NCBI GenBank assembly: GCA_964351025.1
Contig: CAYGLV010000024.1
Location: 1 to 34,679, forward strand
Length of the DNA: 34,679 nucleotides
Source of the DNA: CAYGLV01 sp964351025
Lineage (GTDB): Bacteria > Actinomycetota > Thermoleophilia > Gaiellales > Gaiellaceae
Reading direction: 5' to 3'
The position numbers and the translations under genes were made by a program. Position 1 is the stretch's first letter. The number at the start of each line of letters is the position of its first letter. The notes beneath the pieces were generated by a model. It did not search any database and was not told where the DNA came from. It saw nothing but the letters and a program-made list of their open reading frames with translations. Positions 24,803 through 33,270 of the stretch are shown piece by piece.

Positions 24803-26298
24803 GCATCGGTGCTTCGCCGCTCCCCGAGGACGACGAGCACGGTGAGATACGTCGCCAGCCCGATCACCGCGTAGAGCAGGATTTTCCAGCCCTGGTAGAG
24901 GCCGTCCGGCACAGCCTCCACAGCAGCGACGTAGCCCAAGGCCGCTGCGACCGCCGCCCGAACGAGCGTGCCGTAGGGGAACCGCCAGGTCGCGTGTCGG
25001 CGGGCCAGCGTGTAGGAAACCGTGAGGTAGACGCCCATCCCGATGGGGGTCGCGATGGCAGCGCCCTTCACGCCCAGCGGGGGGATCAGCGCGAGGTTCG
25101 CGACGACGTTCGCGACGAAGCCGGCCGCACCCGCCACGATCATCGACGGGGTGTGCTTTGCGATGATGAGACCGGTCGACGCGAGGCTCGCGAGTGCGAA
25201 CATCAAGGAGCCGGTCGCGACGATCGGAGCTACCGGCGCTGCTTCGCTATAGAAGATGTAGTTGTAACCCGTGATCAGCGTCACGAGCGCCCCGCCCGCC
25301 GCCCATGCGAATGCGATGCACGGCAGTCCGGCGAGGAGCACGATGCGCGCGTACGCGCGCATGAGTCGCTCGACCTCGATGCGGCCGTGGCGCTCGAATG
25401 CATGCACGAGGAGGGGTGTGGAAGCGAGGCCGAACGCGAACATGGGCACCATTACGAGCCGGTCCCCGATTATGTTCCCGATCGTGTACACGCCGGCGGC
25501 GCTGGTGTCCCTCAGCACGGCGAGGATGTAGCGGTCGACGAAGTTGAGGCCCCACAGCATCACGGCGGCCGCGCTCGCGGGCACCCCATAGCGGACCCAG
25601 GTGCCGAGCTCGTGCGTATCGCGCGTCTCGCGCCGATCGACGCGCGGCCACGCGAACCAGAGCGCTCCCAGGCCGAGCGAGAGCGAGACCGCGGCCAGGC
25701 CGGTGAGGTAGCCCTGCACGCCGTGACCGCGGAGCACGAGCGCGATCCCGAGTGCGATCCCGCCCACGCGCGCGCAGATCTCGACGAACGCGTACGCGCG
25801 TGGTCGCAGGCTCGCCGCGAAGAGCGAGACCGCGATGTACTGAAAGAAGAAGCCTGCGACCGCGGCTGCGATGAGGAGGAAGTTGGAAGAGATCGACGAC
25901 CCGAAGATCGCAGCGATCCCCATCAGGCCGAGGAAGCAGCAGAAGTTCAACAGCGAGAGGCCGAACGCACGCCGGAGCGTCCGTTCGAAGGCGCCGAGCT
26001 TGCCGCGGGCGCGGTGCGCGGGGAGCTCGCGGATGATCGTCACGGCCAGCCAGCTGCCAACGACCGTCCAGCCCAGCGTGATGAGATTCTGCGCGATCGC
26101 GAGCACGCCGATCTCTGTCGGGAAGAGACGCCGCGCGAGGACCGGCAGCGACACGGCGGCCGCGATCGCAGGCAGCGCCTGGGTCGGGAGGTAGGTCGCG
26201 AAGTCGCGGAGCGCGCGGCCCGCCTCGCTCACGCCGAACAGAGCGGCCAGGCGGACGTCGCGCCGCGGCGCCGCGGGTTCGTGACCGACGTCACCCAC
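24799..26298 (-). CDS. Polysaccharide flippase (Wzx/MATE-like oligosaccharide transporter)
   Basis: The 499-residue protein has about 12-14 membrane helices typical of the MVF/polysaccharide-transport superfamily: RDFATYLPTQALPAIAAAV near the start, LWGLNFVDRYILAVL, GVYTIGNIIGDRLVMVPM and GVKGAAIATPIGMGVYL. It would turn a lipid-linked oligosaccharide from the inner to the outer leaflet for the polymerase. GTG 26298 is used; there is no Shine-Dalgarno before it, and a -10 box lies about 65 bases upstream, giving a short leader. The stop codon lies inside the insertion element's inverted repeat, so the last residues may differ from the ancestral end, though the length is still normal for the family. 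Confidence 0.88.
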   Translation of the reverse strand: MGDVGHEPAAPRRDVRLAALFGVSEAGRALRDFATYLPTQALPAIAAAVSLPVLARRLFPTEIGVLAIAQNLITLGWTVVGSWLAVTIIRELPAHRARGKLGAFERTLRRAFGLSLLNFCCFLGLMGIAAIFGSSISSNFLLIAAAVAGFFFQYIAVSLFAASLRPRAYAFVEICARVGGIALGIALVLRGHGVQGYLTGLAAVSLSLGLGALWFAWPRVDRRETRDTHELGTWVRYGVPASAAAVMLWGLNFVDRYILAVLRDTSAAGVYTIGNIIGDRLVMVPMFAFGLASTPLLVHAFERHGRIEVERLMRAYARIVLLAGLPCIAFAWAAGGALVTLITGYNYIFYSEAAPVAPIVATGSLMFALASLASTGLIIAKHTPSMIVAGAAGFVANVVANLALIPPLGVKGAAIATPIGMGVYLTVSYTLARRHATWRFPYGTLVRAAVAAALGYVAAVEAVPDGLYQGWKILLYAVIGLATYLTVLVVLGERRSTDA

Positions 26299-26363
26299 GC
26301 TAGGTCAGCCCGAGTCTGCTTCGCCGGGGAGGGTGAGCCGGAGCGGTGTGGTCACGAACAGGC

Positions 26364-26373
26364 ATCCTAGTGT
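26364..26373. promoter_or_regulatory. Divergent promoter with -10 boxes sharing one TA
   Basis: ATCCTAGTGT holds TAGTGT on the plus strand (26368-26373) and TAGGAT on the minus strand (26369-26364); the two hexamers share TA at 26368-26369. It sits in the 130-bp space between the divergent flippase and glycosyltransferase-methyltransferase genes. Each side has a short potential leader frame, MHRDPLMSNAGGREG at 26377-26424 (+) and VTTPLRLTLPGEADSG at 26355-26305 (-). Confidence 0.4.
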
Positions 26374-26428
26374 GTGATGCACCGCGATCCCCTCATGAGC
26401 AACGCCGGCGGCCGGGAGGGCTGAGGGC

Positions 26429-27961
26429 ATGCCGTCGGAGATCCTGGTCGTGGCGCCGACGAGGAAGTCGCCGTTCGTCCAGGCCGATGTGCAGGGGCTT
26501 TCGGAGCGAATGTCCACCGAGCTGATCGCGTTCGATCAGTTCCGGAACAAGCTCGATTTCTCGGCTCACATCTACCGGAGGTTGAGTCGGCAGGACGTGG
26601 GCGCGTTCTTCCTCTGGTTTCTCGCGCCGGCGTACGCGCTCGAGGTGATCGCGCTCGCGCACCGTTTCGCGCGTCCGGTCGCGGTGATGACCGGCGGCCT
26701 CGACGTCGACTTTGTCCCGCAGCTCGGGCTCGGCGGCCTACGGTGGCCCCACAACCGGCTCCGGCAGCGGATCGGGCTGCGCACGGCGGATCTTACGATC
26801 GCGATGTCCGAGTTCTCGGCCGAGCGCATCAAGCGGGTGGCGAAGCCGCGCCGTCTCGAGGTCGTCCCGATGGCGGTCGACTCCGACCACTTCACACCGC
26901 AAGGACCGAAGGAGGACATTGCGCTCACCGTCTGCTTCTCGGTGACGCGCGAGACCTCGGCCCTCAAGGGCCTCCCTGCGTTCGTGCAGGCGGCACGGCG
27001 GCTGCCGGACGTGCGCTTCGTGCTCGTCGGGAGTTCTGGGGGAGACGACGCACTCGCGCAGCTCAAGGCGGAGGCGCCGTCCAACGTCGAGTTCACCGAG
27101 CGGTTCGTCAGCGACGACGAGCTGCTCGACCTCTTCAGGCGGGCTAAGGTGTACGTGCAGGTCTCCGCGCATGAGGGCTTCGGTCTCGCGGCCTCCGAGG
27201 CGATGGCGTGCGAGTGCATACCCGTCGTCACGGAGGGGACGGCGCTGACGGAGGTGGTCGGCGATACCGGTTTCGTCGTGCCGTTTGGCGATGCCGACGC
27301 GACGGCACACGCGGTACGGCGGGCGGTCGCCGACGAGAAGGCCGGAGCAGCGGCGCGCGCGCGAATCCGCGAGCACTTCCCGTTCGGGAAGCGCATCGAC
27401 TCGCTCGTCGAGCTGCTCAGGCCGCTCGCGGCTTGGGCGTCCGACGGGCGGGTGCGCGTCGACCTCGGCTGCGGCAACAACAAGCGTCTCGGCTGCATCG
27501 GCGTGGACTCGCGCCAGACGCGTGCGACGGACATCGTCTGCGACGTGCGCGACACGCCGTTCGACGACGCATCGGTCGACGAGCTGTACTCGTCGTGCGT
27601 GCTCGAGCATTTTGAGAACCCGTACGAGGTCCTCGACGAGATCGTACGCGTGCTCAAGCCCGACGGAGTCGCGCGCCTGCGGGTTCCGAACCTCGGCACC
27701 TTCTCGGCTCATCTCGACACCGATCACAAGTTCCTTGCGGACCTGAAGATCTGGCGCCAGGTGATCTCGGGCTACTTCGACGATGTACGCGTTGAGCCCT
27801 TGGGGACGAAGTACCGCGACAACCTCCTCCTTACCGGGTTGACCTATGCGGCCGTGCGCGGTCTTCGGTTCCACGAGCTCGCGCAGGGCTGGGAGTTCGC
27901 CTGCCGCGGCCCGCGACGTCAGCCGGAGCAGCGCTACGTCGGCTGGTGGATGGGGCAGTGA
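26429..27961 (+). CDS. Fused glycosyltransferase family 4 / SAM methyltransferase
   Basis: Residues 1 to about 335 form a GT4 enzyme: ILVVAPTRKSPFVQADVQGL, TGGLDVDFVPQ, EVVPMAVDSDHFTPQG, VLVGSSGGDD and QVSAHEGFGLAASEAMACEC with the donor-binding glutamates. Residues from about 343 on are a class I methyltransferase: VRVDLGCGNNKR (SAM motif), CDVRDTPFDDASVDELYSSCVLEH and RVLKPDGVARLRVPN. Sugar transfer and methylation of the product or chain end may be coupled. The ATG is preceded by GGGAGGG at 26414-26420, a strong ribosome binding site at 8 bases. Its stop overlaps the next gene as GTGA. Methylation as a chain-termination signal is known for some O-antigens, but that role here is inference. 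Confidence 0.85.
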   Translation: MPSEILVVAPTRKSPFVQADVQGLSERMSTELIAFDQFRNKLDFSAHIYRRLSRQDVGAFFLWFLAPAYALEVIALAHRFARPVAVMTGGLDVDFVPQLGLGGLRWPHNRLRQRIGLRTADLTIAMSEFSAERIKRVAKPRRLEVVPMAVDSDHFTPQGPKEDIALTVCFSVTRETSALKGLPAFVQAARRLPDVRFVLVGSSGGDDALAQLKAEAPSNVEFTERFVSDDELLDLFRRAKVYVQVSAHEGFGLAASEAMACECIPVVTEGTALTEVVGDTGFVVPFGDADATAHAVRRAVADEKAGAAARARIREHFPFGKRIDSLVELLRPLAAWASDGRVRVDLGCGNNKRLGCIGVDSRQTRATDIVCDVRDTPFDDASVDELYSSCVLEHFENPYEVLDEIVRVLKPDGVARLRVPNLGTFSAHLDTDHKFLADLKIWRQVISGYFDDVRVEPLGTKYRDNLLLTGLTYAAVRGLRFHELAQGWEFACRGPRRQPEQRYVGWWMGQ

Positions 27962-28674
27962 CGCAGCGCGCCCGGGATCTGTACCGGCACGCGCTCAACA
28001 AGAATCTCGTCCTCGAGCGCGGCGGGTTGTCCGGACGGATCGTCCGGAGCGTCGGCGCCCGCTTCGGCCCGCTGCTCGCGCGGGGCGCGCGTGCGCTGTT
28101 CAGTGAACGCGTCGTCGAATACCCGTTCGTGCTCCGGGCGCTCCCCGATCCGCCGTTGCGCGTGCTCGACCTCGGTGCGTACGAGGACCTGCTCGCAATG
28201 CATCTGGCCTCGCTGGGCTACGAGGTCGTCGCGCGGGACCTTCGCGGCTATCCCTTCGAGCACGAGAACCTGGCCGTCGACAGGCGAGACGTCTTCGACG
28301 GCGTCGAGCCGGCGTCGTTCGACGCGGTCGTCTCGGTCTCGACGATCGAGCACGTCGGGCTCGCGTCGGCGAACGGCGTCGTCGACGACGAGGGTGACCG
28401 GCGCTGCGTGGAGATCCTGCTGCGTGCGGTCCGACCCGGCGGCGTTCTCGTCGCGACGGTGCTATTCGGGCGCGCGCAGACGCTCCCCGGGTTCCGCGTG
28501 TACGACCCGGTGCGGTTGGACAGGACATTCCCGGGCTCAGACGTGACGGTCTTCCAGAAGGACTCCGCGTTCGGGACGTGGCGAGCGGTGCCGCCGGAGG
28601 CCGCCGCCGACGCGGAGCTCGACAGCGGCGTGGCTCCCGTCCGCGCCGTCGCCTGTCTCGTCTGCCGTCGCTAG
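27958..28674 (+). CDS. Methyltransferase-like protein of the polysaccharide locus
   Basis: The 238-residue protein has a SAM-type fold outline: LRVLDLGAYEDLLAMHLASLG in place of a classical glycine-rich motif, then VVARDLRGYPFEHENL, DAVVSVSTIEHVGL and LRAVRPGGVLVATVLFG. The glycine motif is DLGAYED rather than DLGCGxG, so SAM binding may be weakened or the fold adapted. GTG 27958 overlaps the preceding stop as GTGA; an upstream in-frame ATG at 27946 lies inside the previous gene. The 3' end overlaps the opposing asparagine synthetase by 4 bases. Confidence 0.75.
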   Translation: MTQRARDLYRHALNKNLVLERGGLSGRIVRSVGARFGPLLARGARALFSERVVEYPFVLRALPDPPLRVLDLGAYEDLLAMHLASLGYEVVARDLRGYPFEHENLAVDRRDVFDGVEPASFDAVVSVSTIEHVGLASANGVVDDEGDRRCVEILLRAVRPGGVLVATVLFGRAQTLPGFRVYDPVRLDRTFPGSDVTVFQKDSAFGTWRAVPPEAAADAELDSGVAPVRAVACLVCRR

Positions 28675-30533
28675 GCGGCGTCGACGAACCTGCGGGCCCA
28701 CAGCTCGAGGTTCAGCGCCCGCCAGAGTTCGAACCCGGCGTCGAACTCGCCGCGGCGATGCCGGGCGAGCCGCTCCTGCGCGGCCTTGACGTCCACCCAG
28801 CCGCGATCGCGCATCGAGGCCGACGCGAAGACGTCCGCGGCGAGGTCACCGAGCGCGCCGCGCATGAACCTCGCCTCCGGCGTGATGAAGCCGAGCTTGT
28901 CGACGCGGTCGCGGACGACCGGCGGCAGAAGGTTGCCGAGCGCGCGGCGCAGTATCGCCTTCGTCATCCCGCGGTCGATGAGCTCGGCCGCCGGCAGTGA
29001 GAACATGAGCTCGACGAGGCGGTAGTCGAGAAACGGAACCCGTGCCTCGAGGGAGTGCGCCATCGAGTTGCGGTCCTCGTAGCGGAGGAGCTCGGGAAGC
29101 CCGCGCGTCGTGAGGATCAGCTGCATCAGCCGGCGGAGGCGGTCCGGGAATGGCGTCTCGTTCGTCTCGGGCGTGTATCCGCCCGGCAGCGCCTCGTGGA
29201 CGAGCGTCGAGCCACCGCGGGCGCGGCCGCGCGCGACCCAGCGCATGCGGTCGGGAACGAAGCGACGGAGCACGAGCTCGGCGAGCCGGGCAGGCCCGGC
29301 GCCGTGGAGGCGCCGATACGTGGCGAGCTCGTTACGGAGCGTGCCGAGCCGCCACCCGGTGATCAGATCTGCGTAGTAGGGGGCGAAGTAGCCGTGGTAG
29401 CCGGCGAAGATCTCGTCGCTGCCCTGGCCGTCGAGCATGACCGTGAGGCCGGCACGCTTCGCTTCGCGCATGACGTACCACTGCGCGATCATCGACGTGG
29501 AGCCGAACGGCTCGCCCTGCGCGTCGACGATCGCGTCGATGTTCGACACGAGGTCATGCGCGTCGAACGTGACCCAGTGCGGCTCGACGCGCGTCCGTTC
29601 GACGACTGCCTGGGCGAACGGGCGCTCGTCGGCGGCGCGGTCTTCGAAGTACGCGGTGAACGTCTGCTGACGCGCGCCGACAGCCCGCGCGTTCTCGGCC
29701 TCCGTCTGCAGCAGATGGTCGACGACGCAGACGATCGACGACGAGTCGAGCCCGCCGGAGAGGCACGTGCCGACCGGGACGTCGCTCCGCAGCCGAAGCC
29801 GCACCGAATCGATGAACAGCTCGCGCACCTCTTCCGCGAAGTCGCGGGCCGGTGCATCGCGCAGCTCGAGCTGCCAGTGGCGCTCAACGCGCAGGCCGCG
29901 TTCGTCGAACGTCAGCGAGTGCGCCGGCGGCAGCCGGACGATCCCCTCGAAGAAGGTGTCGGCCGTGTGGTCGAGATAGCCCTGCTCGACGTAGTCGCGG
30001 ATGACGCGGACGTTCGGCGTGCGCGGCGCGCCGGCCGCGAGCAGCGCCTTCGGCTCGCTCGCGAAGAGGAACCGTCGGCCGTGGACGCAGTAGTAGAAGG
30101 GCTTGACGCCGAATCGGTCGCGTGACGCGAACAGCCGGCGCTCGCGCGAGTCCCAGATGGCCATCGCCCACATGCCGTTGAAGCGCTCGACGCAGCGGAC
30201 GTCCCACTCGCGGTAAGCGGCGAGAATCACCTCCGTATCTGTCGCAGTGCGGAACCGGTGCCCCTTCGACTCGAGCTCCGCGCGCAGCTCGCGGTAATTG
30301 TAGATCTCGCCGTTGTGCAGGAGCTGGAGGCGCCCGTCGTCGGACGCGAACGGTTGGATGCCTCCGTCGGAGAGATCGATGATTGCGAGGCGCAAGTGCC
30401 CGAGCGCGGCGCCGCCCGCGACGTAGGTGCCGGTCCCGTCGGGGCCGCGATGCGCGAGCTCGTCCATCATCCGCCCGACCGTGGCCGTGTCGGCGGCGTG
30501 CGCAAGATCGACGACTCCGCAGAGTCCGCACAT
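28671..30533 (-). CDS. asnB: Asparagine synthetase, glutamine-hydrolysing (AsnB type)
   Basis: The 620-residue protein begins MCGLCGVV, so Cys2 is the glutaminase nucleophile. The class II amidotransferase domain follows (AHRGPDGTGTY, NGEIYNYRELRAEL, RDRFGVKPFYY). The synthetase domain carries the PP-loop CLSGGLDSSSIV near residue 258, then MLDGQGSDEIFAGYHGYF and RNSMAHSLEARVPFLDY. It makes asparagine from aspartate, ATP and glutamine, or amidates another carboxylate; AsnB-like proteins are frequent in exopolysaccharide loci, where an amidated sugar or peptide is a possible target. The start overlaps the stop of a small glycosyltransferase scrap (TGATG). It is homologous to the remnant at 16474-16600. 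Confidence 0.92.
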   Translation of the reverse strand: MCGLCGVVDLAHAADTATVGRMMDELAHRGPDGTGTYVAGGAALGHLRLAIIDLSDGGIQPFASDDGRLQLLHNGEIYNYRELRAELESKGHRFRTATDTEVILAAYREWDVRCVERFNGMWAMAIWDSRERRLFASRDRFGVKPFYYCVHGRRFLFASEPKALLAAGAPRTPNVRVIRDYVEQGYLDHTADTFFEGIVRLPPAHSLTFDERGLRVERHWQLELRDAPARDFAEEVRELFIDSVRLRLRSDVPVGTCLSGGLDSSSIVCVVDHLLQTEAENARAVGARQQTFTAYFEDRAADERPFAQAVVERTRVEPHWVTFDAHDLVSNIDAIVDAQGEPFGSTSMIAQWYVMREAKRAGLTVMLDGQGSDEIFAGYHGYFAPYYADLITGWRLGTLRNELATYRRLHGAGPARLAELVLRRFVPDRMRWVARGRARGGSTLVHEALPGGYTPETNETPFPDRLRRLMQLILTTRGLPELLRYEDRNSMAHSLEARVPFLDYRLVELMFSLPAAELIDRGMTKAILRRALGNLLPPVVRDRVDKLGFITPEARFMRGALGDLAADVFASASMRDRGWVDVKAAQERLARHRRGEFDAGFELWRALNLELWARRFVDAA

Positions 30534-30670
30534 CAGCCGCTCCAGGCCCGGGCGAGGGCGCTTGCCCGCATCTCCGCGTTGTACCGCTCGGGACCGATGG
30601 CGCGCGCGCGCGACCGCATCGCAGCCGAACGCCCCGGGTCTTGCGCGAAGCCGGGCGCACTGGGCGTCAT
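30533..30670 (-). pseudogene. Short C-terminal glycosyltransferase scrap
   Basis: A 45-codon minus-strand frame starts at ATG 30670 and ends TGA 30535-30533, sharing one base with the asnB ATG. It reads DPGRSAAMRSRARAIGPERY and ends ARAWSG, which looks like the last helices of a family 4 glycosyltransferase. It lies between the stop of the double glycosyltransferase (30699) and asnB, so a gene probably stood here and was mostly deleted. Chance resemblance cannot be excluded; it could also be expressed as a small protein. Confidence 0.4.
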
Positions 30671-30698
30671 GAGAAGCAGGCTGGCCAACCTGATGCCG

Positions 30699-33179
30699 TT
30701 ACGCGGCGACTTCCGTCTGCGGGCGCGCTTTCGAGGGTGCGAGCATGGATTCGTAGACCTCCTCCACAGCCCGTGCATTTTGCTCGGAGTCGAACGTAAG
30801 GCGCGCGTGGCGCGCAGCCGCGTCGCCGAGGCGATTTCGCAGGTCGGGGTCCCCGGCCAGCGTGCGGAGCGCGCGGGCGATGTTCTCCGGCGTTGGCTCG
30901 TCGAGGAGGATTCCCGTCTCGTCTGGGAGGAGGATGCCGCCACCGTTCGCCGACCCGGAGGCGACGACGGGCTTGCCGTACATCGCGGCCTCGAGCACGG
31001 GCCGCCCGAGGCCGACGCCCTGGTTTGGGAAGGCGACCACGTCGAGCGCGGCGTAGATCTCATCGGTGTCGAGGGTGAAGGGGAAGAAGGAGAAACTCTC
31101 CGTGAGCCCGCGCTCGGCCACGAGATCCTTGATCGCCGACTCCTCGTCGGTGATGACGTTGGCGAGCGCGAGCAGGCGGCCCTTCACCGTGCGGAAGTAC
31201 TCCGGCGGCCGCACACCTCCGCCCATGATCACGAAGTGGGCGCGTGTGCCCTCCTTGGCGAGGATGTCCGCCGCGGCCACGAGCTCGGGCCAGCCCTTCT
31301 GGCGGCGGACGAACCCTGCGAAGCCGATCACAAGGCGGTCGTGCGGCAGCCCGAGGCGGCGCTTCGCCTCGTCACTCGAGATTGTCAGCCGGGGCCGTGC
31401 GACGCTGTTGGGGACGATGGTGAGGGGCAGGTGGATCGGGAAGCGCGCGGCGACGTCGCGGTCGATCGCGATCGCGGCGTCCCCCCAGCGGTCGATCAGT
31501 CTGGCGATCGCGCGGCTGCGCCGGTCGCGTCCCTCACCCGCCAGGGCCGAGCGGAGGTGCCAGACGACCTTCGCACCGTGCCGGTGCGCCACCTGTGCCG
31601 CCGGCAGCAGCGGCGAATCGTTGAGATGGACGATCGGGAACCGGTGTTCGCGCATCAGCCGCCTCATCGCTGCGAGGTGGCCGGGGAGGGCTACCAGCTC
31701 GCGCCCGAGGACGAGCCAGCGCAAGCCCTCGTACGGATTGTCCCAGGCGTGGGCGAAGATTGCGGCCGGCCCCGTGTGGACGGTTGCCCCGGCGGAGCGG
31801 AAGAGGTCGGCCGCCGGCCCCTCGGGCGTGAGCACGTGCGGCTCGAAGCGGCCGTCGAGGCTGCGGATGAGATGAGCGAGGCTCGAGGGCGCTCCGCCCA
31901 GTTGAGGCCGGTGATGAACGAAGAGCACCTTCACGCGGTCGGGCCGCCCGGCAAGCTCCTCGAAGATTGCGGCGACGCGTCCGGCGTTCCGAACGGGATC
32001 GAAGTTGTTCTCGGCATGCCGGCGGGCGGCGCCTCCCATCTCCCGGCGAAGCTCCGGATCGGCCAACAGTCCGCCGACGCTGTCGGCAAGAGTCTCGACC
32101 CCGAAGTCCTCGACGAGCCGCCCCGTTTCGCCGGCGACTATCACGCCGCCGCCCGTGCGGGAGCCCGTGGCCACGACCGGCACGCCGCTCGCGGCCGCTT
32201 CGATCAGCGGTCGGCCGAGCTCCGGGCCGCGCGACGGTGCAACGACGATGTCGGTCGCCCGATAGATCTCGGCGGTCTCCCGGGTGAACGGGATGAAGCG
32301 CACGTGGTCTTCGAGCCCCAGCTCGTCGACGAGTCGGTGCGCCTCGCGCTCGTAGTTGCGCGTCAGGTCGAGGAGCAGCAGCGTTCGGCCCACGAACGTC
32401 CGGAAGTACGACTCGCTGCGCACCGCGCCGCCGACGACGAGGTACGTCGCGTCGAGACCGCGCTCTGTGAGGAGAGCGGCGACCCGGAGGAACTCCCGAA
32501 AGCCCTTCGAGGGGTAGAGAAAGCCGAAGTACGCGACCACCGGACGGTCGAGCGGAAGACCGAGCCGCGCCCGGTCGCTCTTGGCGTCGCTCGGGCGGAA
32601 CCGAGTGAGATCGACCGAGTTTGGCACGACCGTGGAGCCGAGCGAGAACGACGCGGCGACGTCATCGTTGATCGCGATCGAGGCTGCGCCCCAGCGCCGG
32701 ATCGCGGAGCGGAGCAAGCGGGCCCGGAGCCCTCTGTCGTTGTCCGGCAGAGCGGAGCGAAGGTGCCAGACGACCGGTAGCCCGGCGCGCCGCGCGAGAA
32801 ACGCGGCCGGGATCAGCGGCGAGTCGTTCAGGTGCACGAGCGCGAAGCGGTGTGAGCGCAGGACGCGGCGAAAATCGTGGACGTGCTTGGGTAGGCGAAG
32901 CAGCTCGCGTCCGAACAGCAGCCAGCGCCGGCCCTTGTACGTGCTCGCCCAGATGTGCGTGAAGGTCGAGACGGCGCCGGTGTGGACCGTCGCGCCCGCC
33001 GAACGGAAGAGCTCCTCCACCTCTCCGCTCGGGCAGAAGATGTGGACGTCGAACTCGCTCGGATCGAGCGCCTGGATCAGGTACGAAAGGCTCGTCGGCG
33101 CGCCGCCGAGCTCGCTGCGATGGTGGACGAAGAGAATCGGTTGGCGATGACCCACGTCAGGCGTCGCGCTGGACGGCAT
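30699..33179 (-). CDS. Double glycosyltransferase: two complete family 4 enzymes in one chain
   Basis: The 826-residue protein consists of two homologous halves, residues 1-415 and 416-826. Each has the whole GT-B plan: ILFVHHRSELGGAPTSLSYL / VLFVHHRPQLGGAPSSLAHL, RSAGATVHTG in both, VHLNDSPL in both, VWHLRSAL in both, TVVPNSV / TIVPNSV, a donor domain with YFGFLYPSKG / FAGFVRRQKG, and GRPLIEAAASGVPVV / GRPVLEAAMYGKPVV. Tandem duplication followed by fusion would explain it, and two successive sugar additions are likely. At the junction the second half begins with a GTG (31934) that would form the usual GTGA overlap if the first half ended one frame over. The start ATG 33179 lies just after a -10 box. 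Confidence 0.87.
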   Translation of the reverse strand: MPSSATPDVGHRQPILFVHHRSELGGAPTSLSYLIQALDPSEFDVHIFCPSGEVEELFRSAGATVHTGAVSTFTHIWASTYKGRRWLLFGRELLRLPKHVHDFRRVLRSHRFALVHLNDSPLIPAAFLARRAGLPVVWHLRSALPDNDRGLRARLLRSAIRRWGAASIAINDDVAASFSLGSTVVPNSVDLTRFRPSDAKSDRARLGLPLDRPVVAYFGFLYPSKGFREFLRVAALLTERGLDATYLVVGGAVRSESYFRTFVGRTLLLLDLTRNYEREAHRLVDELGLEDHVRFIPFTRETAEIYRATDIVVAPSRGPELGRPLIEAAASGVPVVATGSRTGGGVIVAGETGRLVEDFGVETLADSVGGLLADPELRREMGGAARRHAENNFDPVRNAGRVAAIFEELAGRPDRVKVLFVHHRPQLGGAPSSLAHLIRSLDGRFEPHVLTPEGPAADLFRSAGATVHTGPAAIFAHAWDNPYEGLRWLVLGRELVALPGHLAAMRRLMREHRFPIVHLNDSPLLPAAQVAHRHGAKVVWHLRSALAGEGRDRRSRAIARLIDRWGDAAIAIDRDVAARFPIHLPLTIVPNSVARPRLTISSDEAKRRLGLPHDRLVIGFAGFVRRQKGWPELVAAADILAKEGTRAHFVIMGGGVRPPEYFRTVKGRLLALANVITDEESAIKDLVAERGLTESFSFFPFTLDTDEIYAALDVVAFPNQGVGLGRPVLEAAMYGKPVVASGSANGGGILLPDETGILLDEPTPENIARALRTLAGDPDLRNRLGDAAARHARLTFDSEQNARAVEEVYESMLAPSKARPQTEVAA

Positions 33180-33199
33180 GGATGGCGGTCACGCAAGCC

Positions 33200-33205
33200 A
33201 TGTTA
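33200..33205 (-). promoter_or_regulatory. -10 box TAACAT for the double glycosyltransferase
   Basis: On the minus strand TAACAT is followed 7 bases later by a GTG at 33192 that is out of frame with the gene, and 20 bases later by the ATG at 33179. Transcription would start near 33192, leaving a leader of about 13 bases. It lies in the 91-bp space between two minus-strand glycosyltransferase genes. Confidence 0.35.
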
Positions 33206-33270
33206 CTGGCGGTTCCTTCGTCGTTCCGTCCCGGTCCCGCGTCCACGTCGAGCGCCGCAGGCGAGTGGCA

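Noticed and set aside
30258..32780. An 840-codon plus-strand frame opposite asnB and the double glycosyltransferase
   Set aside because: It crosses two well-identified genes and has no recognisable domain; treated as antisense shadow.
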